Source: JABDBK01 sp964453575
Lineage (GTDB): Bacteria; Pseudomonadota; Gammaproteobacteria; DSM-16500
DNA: 30,454 bases
Assembly: GCA_964453575.1 (NCBI GenBank)
Contig: CAYVRW010000015.1
Span: 1-30,454 of the forward strand
Direction of reading: 5' to 3'
Made by a program: the position numbers and the translations under genes. The notes under the pieces were generated by a model. That model ran no database searches. It was given only the letters and a program-made list of their open reading frames with translations, and was not told the origin of the DNA. Of the stretch, positions 23,932 to 30,454 are shown piece by piece (the first letter of the stretch is position 1; each line of letters opens with the position of its first letter).

Positions 23932-25323
23932 TTAACGTCTAAATGAGGACCTTCTTTCTTGATCAAATTGTTCCTGTAACTCACGCGCCAATTTTGCATC
24001 AGCATCGAGCTGATCTTGCAATTCACGTTTATCTTGAGGTGTTGCCGTGATAAACCGAAAATGGTTAATTACTTCTTGATTTTGAATGGCCGATGCCAAT
24101 AAATGATCTCGATATTCTTGGGGAGAGATGCCCTTTGATTCTTGTACTTGTCTTCCAAACAACGTATGTTTTACAAAATTACTGTAATTTTGATTTAAAT
24201 GATTATCTCTCGTGATAGCTTGTGTAATTTTGCTTTTTATGTCTTCATGAACAAGATCTTTTTCTTCTGATTGCATTTTGTCAAGCGTTGTTTTAGTAAC
24301 TTTCTCCAATGCCTCAGCACTTTTTTTCTCAACCGATTCCAAAGCACCATTTGCAATAATCATCGCCGTTTCAACTTTTTCCTTATGTTCATCACTCAAC
24401 GTTTTTTTATAAGCATCAAGCTGAGTCACTGCTTGATAAGATTCTTTTGCTTTTTGTGCATAAGAACAACGTTCAACAAAAATGGGGGTTTGCACTTCCT
24501 CAATAATTGCTGTTTGTCTTCTTGTAATCACCTCTAATGTTTTTTGATTTTTTTCAATCCCATCTTTGCTTTTTGCGTTTTCAAACATAGGTATGGAGTG
24601 TGAAACAGCATTTTCATAATGCCGAATGGATTCATTAAACTCTTTTTCCTGAGCTTTGTAATATTCGTACTTTCTCTTTTTTGCTCCCCTAATCAACCTT
24701 GAATTTACGACCAGACCATCATTGTCTAAAGCTAATTGATCAGCCATATTTGAGGATTTTTTCACAAAAGCTAATTTAGCCTGATTAATATCATCATCGC
24801 CTAAATCGTTTGTCATGCCTAAAGCACGCGCGATTTTTTGCACTACGAAATAAGGACAACTGGTACCGTCTTGCTGCTTGTGAGTATAAGTCAAAGAAGA
24901 TGTGATATTTTCAGATGGATAGCCTGCAAGTTTAGCCGCATGTTTCGCATAATAATAAGCAGCTTCTGTTCCTGTAGAGCAGCTCTTGGAATCTTGCATC
25001 TCAATATGAATAGTATCCGCATCTTTTTTAATTTTTAAATAAATGTAATGACCATGGCCGTTATGAACAGGGGCGTAAATGTCTTCTTGATCTTTATTTT
25101 CGATCAAGTTTTTTAATGGATAACAAACTTCATCATCGGTTTGTCTGCCTTGTTTGAACAACGCTAATGTCTTAGATATCAAAACTTTGGGAGGCAGCTT
25201 GACCTCATCAAGAACGGCGTCAAGTTCTTCATTTTTTGTTAAATAAACACCTGAAAAACCTTCCGGTAAAAATCCGTAGTCTTCAATAACCGATTTAGCA
25301 TCAAGATCTCGTTTCGTGCGCAT
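23932..25323 (-). CDS. CE-clan cysteine protease (Ulp1/deubiquitinase-like), candidate effector
   Basis: A 463-residue protein whose first 170 residues carry the ordered CE-clan active site. His92 is in GHGHYIYL, Asp111 in IHIEMQDSK, the oxyanion Gln in HKQQDGTSC (Gln150 or 151), and the nucleophile is Cys156. This is the H...D...Q-x5-C pattern of Ulp1/SENP and bacterial deubiquitinases such as ChlaDub and SseL; Pro replaces the usual Gly after Cys. Residues about 230-463 are helical, and 442-456 resemble an MIU ubiquitin-binding helix. I chose ATG 25323 (MRTKRDLD): GGGG precedes it, and the longer frame back to 25386 would contain the TATAAT promoter. Expected activity is removal of ubiquitin or a ubiquitin-like protein in a host; untested. 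Confidence 0.85.
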   Translation of the reverse strand: MRTKRDLDAKSVIEDYGFLPEGFSGVYLTKNEELDAVLDEVKLPPKVLISKTLALFKQGRQTDDEVCYPLKNLIENKDQEDIYAPVHNGHGHYIYLKIKKDADTIHIEMQDSKSCSTGTEAAYYYAKHAAKLAGYPSENITSSLTYTHKQQDGTSCPYFVVQKIARALGMTNDLGDDDINQAKLAFVKKSSNMADQLALDNDGLVVNSRLIRGAKKRKYEYYKAQEKEFNESIRHYENAVSHSIPMFENAKSKDGIEKNQKTLEVITRRQTAIIEEVQTPIFVERCSYAQKAKESYQAVTQLDAYKKTLSDEHKEKVETAMIIANGALESVEKKSAEALEKVTKTTLDKMQSEEKDLVHEDIKSKITQAITRDNHLNQNYSNFVKHTLFGRQVQESKGISPQEYRDHLLASAIQNQEVINHFRFITATPQDKRELQDQLDADAKLARELQEQFDQERRSSFRR

Positions 25324-25347
25324 ATAAACCCCAGATAACATTGTGTA

Positions 25348-25376
25348 ATTATACGCCATTTTTTGATTAGATGGTA
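25348..25376 (-). promoter_or_regulatory. Promoter of the CE-protease gene (TACCAT-17-TATAAT)
   Basis: TATAAT (25348-25353) in GCGTATAATTACA lies 25 bases before the ATG at 25323. TACCAT sits exactly 17 bases upstream of it. The arrangement mirrors the promoter at 19398-19426 and settles the start codon of the gene downstream. Confidence 0.55.
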
Positions 25377-25423
25377 AAAAAATCACATTTAAATCATTGT
25401 AGAATATAACTCATTGATTAGTA

Positions 25424-25441
25424 GCGTTTTCCATAAAACGC
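25424..25441. terminator. Small perfect hairpin between the coiled-coil and CE-protease genes
   Basis: GCGTTTT (25424-25430) and AAAACGC (25435-25441) form a perfect 7-bp stem with a four-base loop, 24 bases after the stop at 25465. No U-run follows on the minus strand, so it is only a possible terminator. Confidence 0.35.
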
Positions 25442-25464
25442 AAACGGTAACGTTCACGATTGGG

Positions 25465-26094
25465 TCAGGGGCAACTTGAAATAGTGACTTCTTTTTTTAG
25501 CTCTAGCACAGTACCATGTAATTCATCAAGATAAGTAATCAACTTAACTGCATCCATCTCGTTGATCGCTGTTTCTAATCTATTTTTATAATGTCTACTA
25601 ACGTCCTCCTGATCATCTTCATCTTTTTCAAGTAATTCTCTTTCATTAATGAGTATCTTAAAGGCATGAATGCGTGCTTGATGATCTTTAAGAAACCTTA
25701 CTTTTTTACGTTCATTTATTTCAGTTTTTACTTCTTTTAATACTGCATTGATCTGTTCGCGAAAAATATTAATGTTTCTTTCCAAGTGTGCTTTTTTAAT
25801 ATGAATATCTTGGCGCATGCTGAGATTAGCATTTTTCATTTCTTGTATTTGTTCTGGTTTTAATAAAGACAATTCATGAAGTTTTTTTTTGCAATCCTTT
25901 GCTATGGCTAAAAAGTCATTATAGGTTGCCAAAACCATGGTGTTTATTAATAAAGAAGATAATTCACAAAGGGATGGTTCGATTTGTTCAAGTTCTTTTT
26001 TGTATCTGGCAATGAAGGTTTGCATTGCAGTATAGGGAGGGTCATCGTGATGTTTGCAATTTTTGAGGAGAGTGGTTATTTTAGTTGTTATCAT
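25465..26094 (-). CDS. Small coiled-coil protein, unknown
   Basis: Unrecognised 209-residue, highly charged, helix-rich protein with heptad-like stretches over most of its length (ERNINIFREQINAVLKEVK, LLEKDEDDQEDVSRHYKNRL). There is no signal peptide, TM helix or known motif. ATG 26094 follows AAGG about nine bases upstream. It sits between the CE-protease gene and the pyruvate dehydrogenase operon, on the same strand, with a hairpin on either side, so it is probably a separate transcription unit. By location it belongs with the accessory block 17320-26094. A scaffold or effector role is possible, but nothing in the sequence shows it. Confidence 0.75.
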   Translation of the reverse strand: MITTKITTLLKNCKHHDDPPYTAMQTFIARYKKELEQIEPSLCELSSLLINTMVLATYNDFLAIAKDCKKKLHELSLLKPEQIQEMKNANLSMRQDIHIKKAHLERNINIFREQINAVLKEVKTEINERKKVRFLKDHQARIHAFKILINERELLEKDEDDQEDVSRHYKNRLETAINEMDAVKLITYLDELHGTVLELKKEVTISSCP

Positions 26095-26146
26095 GAGTTA
26101 ATACCTTAAAAAATTCCTCGTGGCAGAAATGTGCAGATCAGTAATA

Positions 26147-26181
26147 CCCTCTTCCCCCGCACTTGTAGCGGGGAGAGAGGG
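26147..26181 (-). terminator. Hairpin after the pyruvate dehydrogenase operon
   Basis: Arms of 14 bases (26147-26160 and 26168-26181), rich in G+C, pair at 12 of 14 positions around ACTTGTA, eight bases beyond the lpdA stop. The stem is strong; the downstream minus-strand tract is only TATTACTG, so termination may be assisted. Confidence 0.65.
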
Positions 26182-26188
26182 AAAATTA

Positions 26189-27619
26189 TTATGCTGGTAC
26201 CGCTTTTTTCTTAGGTACAAAAAGATCGGTAATCGTTCCTTCATACACTTCAGCTGCCAATGCAACGGATTCAGCAAGTGTAGGATGCGGGTGTATGGTC
26301 AATGAAACATCTTCCACATCACAACCCATTTCAATGGCTAATGCTATTTCTGAAATCAATTCACCTGCATTTGGGCCGACTGCAGCACCCCCGATCACAC
26401 GATGCGTTTTTTCATCGATAAGAAGTTTAGTAAACCCTTCATCTCTGCCCATACTTAATGCACGGCCGCTCGCAGCCCACGGGAAAACGCCTTTTCCATA
26501 TTGAATGCCTTTGGCTTTGGCTTCATTTTCGGTGACACCCGCCCAGGCAATTTCAGGATCGGTGTATGCAACACTTGGAATGCATTTAGGTTCAAAATAA
26601 TGTTTTAATCCGGAAATAACTTCTGCAGCTAAGCGGCCTTCTGCTGTCGCTTTATGGGCTAACATGGGATTACCAATCACATCACCAATCGCATAAATAT
26701 TTGGGACATTGGTACGCAATTGTTTGTCCACGTGAATAAAGCCGCGTTCATCAACTTTAACACCCGCTTTATCTGCTGCCACTAAATCACCGTTTGGTCT
26801 GCGGCCGACTGCTGATAAAATTTTATCAAAACGTTCGGGTTTATCCGGTGCATTTTCCCCTTCAAAGGTCACCCAAAGACCATCTTTTTTAGCTTCAACT
26901 TTAGTGACTTTAGTTTTCAAATAAATATTTTTATACCGTTTTTGAATACGTTTTGCATAAGGGGTTACTAAATCTTTGTCAGCACCTGGAATAAGTTGAT
27001 CCATGAGCTCAACGATGGTGATTTCAGCACCTAAACCGTTGTAAACCGTTGCCATTTCTAAACCAATAATACCGCCGCCAATCACTAACATCTTGGATTG
27101 TGCATCTTCCAATTCTAATGCGCCGGTTGAATCAACAATGCGAAGGTCTTCCGGTAAAAAAGGTAATTTAACTGGGCGTGAACCGGCTGCAATAATGGCA
27201 TTTTCAAACTTAATGGTTTGTTTGCCTTTCGGGCCATCTACCATAATTGCTTTATCAGAGGTGAATTGCGCAACACCTTGCACAACCTCCACTTTACGTT
27301 GTTTAGCAAGAGCTGCTATGCCCGTTCTTAAACGAGTAAGCACTTTATTTTTTTTATCACGAAGTTTTTTGATGTCTATATTAGGCTTACTATACTCAAT
27401 GCCGTATTCTGCTAATTCATGCGCTTCTTCCATCACTTTGACAGCATGTAATAACGTTTTGGATGGAATACAACCTACGTTTAAACACACACCCCCAATG
27501 TTTTCGTAACGTTCCACTAATACCACTTTTTTTCCTAAATCAGCAGCACGAAATGCAGCCGCATAGCCGCCAGGACCACTGCCTATGACGACCACTTCTG
27601 TTTGAATATCATTGCTCAT
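26189..27619 (-). CDS. lpdA: Dihydrolipoamide dehydrogenase (E3)
   Basis: FAD-dependent E3 subunit that reoxidises dihydrolipoamide and reduces NAD, serving pyruvate and probably 2-oxoglutarate dehydrogenase. The 476-residue product has the FAD-binding GSGPGG near the N-terminus and the redox disulfide GGVCLNVGCIPSK (Cys45 and Cys50). The NAD-binding GGGIIGLEMA, the second FAD motif (IYAIGDV) and the active-site pair in HPHPTLAES (His445 and Glu450) follow. ATG follows GGAAAAG. It is last in aceE-aceF-lpdA, 12 bp after aceF. All key residues are present. Confidence 0.97.
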   Translation of the reverse strand: MSNDIQTEVVVIGSGPGGYAAAFRAADLGKKVVLVERYENIGGVCLNVGCIPSKTLLHAVKVMEEAHELAEYGIEYSKPNIDIKKLRDKKNKVLTRLRTGIAALAKQRKVEVVQGVAQFTSDKAIMVDGPKGKQTIKFENAIIAAGSRPVKLPFLPEDLRIVDSTGALELEDAQSKMLVIGGGIIGLEMATVYNGLGAEITIVELMDQLIPGADKDLVTPYAKRIQKRYKNIYLKTKVTKVEAKKDGLWVTFEGENAPDKPERFDKILSAVGRRPNGDLVAADKAGVKVDERGFIHVDKQLRTNVPNIYAIGDVIGNPMLAHKATAEGRLAAEVISGLKHYFEPKCIPSVAYTDPEIAWAGVTENEAKAKGIQYGKGVFPWAASGRALSMGRDEGFTKLLIDEKTHRVIGGAAVGPNAGELISEIALAIEMGCDVEDVSLTIHPHPTLAESVALAAEVYEGTITDLFVPKKKAVPA

Positions 27620-27631
27620 GAGTTACTTTTC

Positions 27632-28894
27632 CTATAATAATAAACTTCGAATATCAGTTAATGCGTTGCTTAAAAATGCGATAAAACGTGCACCGTCTGC
27701 ACCATCAATGACTCTATGGTCGTAAGATAACGATAAAGGTAACATTAATCGCGGTACAAATCCGCCGTCTTGATAAACGGGTTTGTACGAAGATTTAGAT
27801 ACCCCTAAAATCGCTACTTCCGGTACATTGACGATAGGCGTAAACGCTGTGCCGCCAATACCGCCTAAACTTGAAATAGAGAAACAACCGCCTTGCATAT
27901 CATTGGCCGTCAATTGTTTATTGCGTGCTTTTTCACTGGCCTCTGCTAATTCTTTGGCGAGTTCTGACAAACCTTTTTTATCGACATCACGAATCACAGG
28001 CACCACTAAACCATCTGGCGTATCCACTGCAACACCAATGTTTACGTATTTTTTTAAAATTAAATTTTCACCGCTGGCATCAAGTGATGCATTAAATTGT
28101 GGATACGTTTTTAACGTTGAGGCCACTGCTTTCATGATAAAAACTAAAGGTGTTAATTTGAGACCTTGTTTTTCAAAGCTGGCTTTGTTGGCAATTCGAA
28201 ATTCTTCCATGTCGGTAATGTCTGCTTCACCAAATTGTGTTATGTGAGGCACTAACAGCCAATTGCGATGTAAATTTTTACCGGACAGTTTTTTAATGCG
28301 TGAAAGCGCTTGGGTTTCAATAGGGCCGAATTTAGAAAAATCCACTACAGGCGCCAGAGGTAATGCACCACCGCCTGAAACCGCAGGCACTGCTGCTAAT
28401 TTGGATTTAACAAATTGCTGCACATCTTCTTTCATAATACGTTGTTTGGGGCCGGATGCTGCGACTTGTGCAAGATCTACGCCAAATTCACGCGCTAATT
28501 TTCTAACGGCAGGGCCGGCATGCACATCAGCATTATGGCCTGCGGGAATCACGGTTCCGGTTTGTACATTGGCAGGTTCAGGTTCTTTTTCTTTTGCAGG
28601 AGCAGGTTCAGGTATAGGTGCTTTTTCAACAACAGGTTCGCTGACTGAAGCTGCCTTTTCTGCAGTCTCTAATGTCAGAATGACTGAACCTTGGGAAACT
28701 TTGTCACCCACTTTGATTTTAACTTCTTTTACCACGCCAGCATCGGAGGAAGGCACATCCATCGTCGCTTTATCGGATTCCAGGGTCACTAAAGGAGATT
28801 CAACTTTAACTTCATCGCCAGGTTTAACCAATACTTCGATTACATCGACTTCGCCAGCACCCACATCAGGCACTGTTATATTTTTCATTACCAA
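27632..28894 (-). CDS. aceF: Pyruvate dehydrogenase E2, dihydrolipoamide acetyltransferase
   Basis: E2 core that transfers acetyl groups from E1 to CoA. The product has one N-terminal lipoyl domain with the lipoylation site ESDKATMD (Lys42). A Pro/Ala/Glu-rich linker follows, then the E1/E3-binding domain (about 127-165, HAGPAVRKLAREFGVDLAQV). The catalytic domain ends with SYDHRVIDG (His393). E. coli AceF has three lipoyl domains; this 420-residue form has one, as in many other bacteria. The start is ambiguous: TTG 28894 has ideal seven-base spacing from GGAGG, while ATG 28888 lies 13 bases away. It lies 13 bp after aceE. Confidence 0.96.
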   Translation of the reverse strand: MVMKNITVPDVGAGEVDVIEVLVKPGDEVKVESPLVTLESDKATMDVPSSDAGVVKEVKIKVGDKVSQGSVILTLETAEKAASVSEPVVEKAPIPEPAPAKEKEPEPANVQTGTVIPAGHNADVHAGPAVRKLAREFGVDLAQVAASGPKQRIMKEDVQQFVKSKLAAVPAVSGGGALPLAPVVDFSKFGPIETQALSRIKKLSGKNLHRNWLLVPHITQFGEADITDMEEFRIANKASFEKQGLKLTPLVFIMKAVASTLKTYPQFNASLDASGENLILKKYVNIGVAVDTPDGLVVPVIRDVDKKGLSELAKELAEASEKARNKQLTANDMQGGCFSISSLGGIGGTAFTPIVNVPEVAILGVSKSSYKPVYQDGGFVPRLMLPLSLSYDHRVIDGADGARFIAFLSNALTDIRSLLL

Positions 28895-28907
28895 GGTTAA
28901 TCCTCCC

Positions 28908-30335
28908 TTATACGGTTATCGGATTGGGTTTGTTCGTATCAATATTATATTTTTTTATCGCTGCCGTCACTTTAGTCATAGGAATTGTGCCTTCTTTGGC
29001 CAAAGCATAAAGTGCGGCGACTGCAATATGATGCCTGTCGTTTTCAAAGAAATGACGCAAACGATCACGCGTATCGCTACGACCAAAACCATCGGTTCCA
29101 AGCACCGTGTAAGAGCGCGCAATGAACGGTCTAATTTGCTCTGCATAAGCACGTACATAGTCGGTTGAAACAATCACAGGACCTTTTCGATTTTGTAGAC
29201 ATTCTTCCACATAACTCATTTTTGGCTTTTTCTTAGGCATAAACATTTGTTCGCGTTGTAATGCATTACCTTCACGAGCTAACTCATTAAAACTGGTGAC
29301 ACTCCAAATATCGGCAGACACACCAAAATCTTTTTGCAATAAATCCGCGGCTGCAATGACTTCATTTAAAATAGCGCCGCTGCCTAATAACTGCACTTTT
29401 AAATCAGATTTATTCATTTCTTTAAATAAATACATACCTTTGATAATGCCTTCTTCGCAACCTCGAGGCATCGCAGGTTGAGTATAGCGTTCATTCATGG
29501 CCATGATATAGAAAAACACATCTTGCTCTTCTTCAAACATAACTTTTAAACCATGTTGAATAATGACTGTCATTTCATAACCGTAAGCTGGATCGTAGGA
29601 TTTGCAATTAGGCACGGCGGATGCTGCCAATAAACTTTGACCGTCTTGATGCTGCAGACCTTCGCCTTCCAGTGTAGTACGCCCAGCGGTTGCACCGATT
29701 AAAAAGCCGCGTGCGCGCATGTCACCCGCTGCCCAAATGAAATCACCTACCCGTTGAAATCCAAACATGGAATAAAAGGTGAAAAATGGAATCATGGGCA
29801 CATAATGCGTTGAATACGATGTTGCTGCTGCAAGCCAAGATGCCATGCAGCCTGCTTCAGTAATACCTTCTTCAAGAAGTTGACCATCTTCTGATTCGCG
29901 ATAATAAAGTAATTGCTCTTTATCTTCGGGCGTATAAAGTTGGCCTACATGTGAATAGATACCGATTTTGCGGAACAATTCTTCCATACCAAAGGTACGT
30001 ACTTCATCAGAAAAAATCGGCACTAAGCGATCTGCAATAGTTTTATCTTTTAATAAGACATTTATGATACGACCTAACACCATGGTCGTAGACATCGTTC
30101 TATCATTTGAACCTACTAAAATAGATTCGAATGCCGCTAGTTCAGGTGCTTTCAAAGGATTGTTCGGAGAGAAACGCGCTGGCAAATAACCTTTTAATTT
30201 TTTGCGTTGCGCATGCAAATATTCCATTTCAGGACTATTAACATCCGGTTTATAAAAAGAAAAATCAGTTAATTGTTTATCGGTTAAAGGTAATTTAAAA
30301 CGTTCTCTAAATGCTTGTAATTCTTTTTCAGACAT
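28908..30335 (-). CDS. aceE: Pyruvate dehydrogenase E1, C-terminal part
   Basis: E1 decarboxylates pyruvate using thiamine diphosphate and acetylates the E2 lipoyl group. These 475 codons match the C-terminal half of the about 890-residue homodimeric AceE: IFSDEVRTFGMEELFRKIGI, SWLAAATSYSTHYVPMIPFF, GRTTLEGEGLQHQDGQSLL and VLGTDGFGRSDTRDRLRHFF. All are collinear with E. coli AceE and undisturbed. The ATG at 30335 is not a natural start: clear AceE sequence continues upstream in the same frame to a TAA (30396-30398). No ribosome binding site precedes the ATG. As it stands, only a truncated protein lacking the thiamine-diphosphate N-terminal domain could be made. First gene of the operon. Confidence 0.9.
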   Translation of the reverse strand: MSEKELQAFRERFKLPLTDKQLTDFSFYKPDVNSPEMEYLHAQRKKLKGYLPARFSPNNPLKAPELAAFESILVGSNDRTMSTTMVLGRIINVLLKDKTIADRLVPIFSDEVRTFGMEELFRKIGIYSHVGQLYTPEDKEQLLYYRESEDGQLLEEGITEAGCMASWLAAATSYSTHYVPMIPFFTFYSMFGFQRVGDFIWAAGDMRARGFLIGATAGRTTLEGEGLQHQDGQSLLAASAVPNCKSYDPAYGYEMTVIIQHGLKVMFEEEQDVFFYIMAMNERYTQPAMPRGCEEGIIKGMYLFKEMNKSDLKVQLLGSGAILNEVIAAADLLQKDFGVSADIWSVTSFNELAREGNALQREQMFMPKKKPKMSYVEECLQNRKGPVIVSTDYVRAYAEQIRPFIARSYTVLGTDGFGRSDTRDRLRHFFENDRHHIAVAALYALAKEGTIPMTKVTAAIKKYNIDTNKPNPITV

Positions 30336-30454
30336 TTCTAATTGATTATGCGCTATGTTACGTCCTTCCGCACCGCCTTTTCCTAAAACAAAACCTTAGA
30401 CGGTATGTGCTAAAATCACCGAGGGTTCGTATTTATGTTTAACTCATGAATGAT
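30336..30454 (-). pseudogene. aceE: Interrupted upstream portion of aceE, running off the window
   Basis: In the aceE frame the minus strand reads EPSVILAHTV, TAA, then GFVLGKGGAEGRNIAHNQLEM. AceE proteins have ...EPTVILA-TIKGYGMG... here, so TAA replaces the conserved Lys codon (AAA or AAG), and GTT (Val) stands where Gly is usual. A second in-frame stop, TGA, is at 30444-30446. Either the gene is degenerate or the sequence is poor near this edge; the rest of the gene is outside the window. Confidence 0.75.

Noticed and set aside
25324..25386. N-terminal extension of the CE-protease frame to an upstream ATG
   Set aside because: The extension has the TATAAT promoter inside it, and the downstream ATG at 25323 has a proper ribosome binding site, so the extension is probably not translated.
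27093..27509. A 138-codon plus-strand frame opposite lpdA
   Set aside because: Shadow of lpdA; it covers conserved FAD and redox regions on the other strand and shows no protein-like features of its own.
28263..29168. A 301-codon open frame on the plus strand opposite aceF and the end of aceE
   Set aside because: It is antisense to two well-conserved genes. Its composition (Ser/Thr/Ala-rich) is what the complement of the aceF linker and catalytic domain gives, and it has no ribosome binding site or motif.

Overview
The window comes from an AT-rich gammaproteobacterium that probably lives in association with eukaryotic cells, most likely in or near the Legionellales (Legionella/Coxiella/Aquicella/Berkiella-like). 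I infer this from the gammaproteobacterial type of the housekeeping proteins (TyrRS, AnmK, PepN, LysRS, RF2, RF3, RimI, AceE/AceF/Lpd) combined with several unrecognised proteins that look like host-directed effectors. I see no transposase, integrase, tRNA, rRNA or CRISPR array. Nearly everything is on the minus strand; only anmK is on the plus strand.

Layout. 76-2412: tyrS (minus) and anmK (plus), divergent over about 60 bp. 2432-3223: a secretory, single-pass membrane protein of a family found again at 7492. 3388-6102: pepN. 6148-6761: a higBA toxin-antitoxin operon with a clear palindromic operator. 6887-10711: an accessory cluster made by local duplication. It holds three paralogues ending in C-P/Q-I-L (candidate CaaX prenylation boxes), one bitopic membrane protein with an F-box-like tail, a start-less remnant of a second copy, and a glycine-zipper protein. 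10816-13416: lysS and prfB, the latter with the programmed +1 frameshift. 13492-14142: hicAB with repeated operator half-sites. 14151-17252: a three-TM protein, prfC and rimI.

17320-26094 is a second accessory block. It carries two very large helical proteins sharing a C-terminal membrane-hairpin module, a protein with a recognisable CE-clan cysteine protease (Ulp1/deubiquitinase-type) active site and a C-terminal helix resembling a ubiquitin-binding MIU, and a small coiled-coil protein. Three of these genes have the same kind of promoter, with a perfect TATAAT. 26189-30454 is the pyruvate dehydrogenase operon aceE-aceF-lpdA, read leftwards. The aceE frame is broken by in-frame stops just inside the right edge of the window.

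The most noteworthy content is the three-member CaaX-box family, its duplicated partner gene family, and the CE-clan protease with a possible ubiquitin-binding tail. Together they suggest proteins acting on host membranes and the host ubiquitin system. That functional reading is inference; the motifs and the duplications are visible in the sequence. Bases 1-75 hold nothing I can assign.
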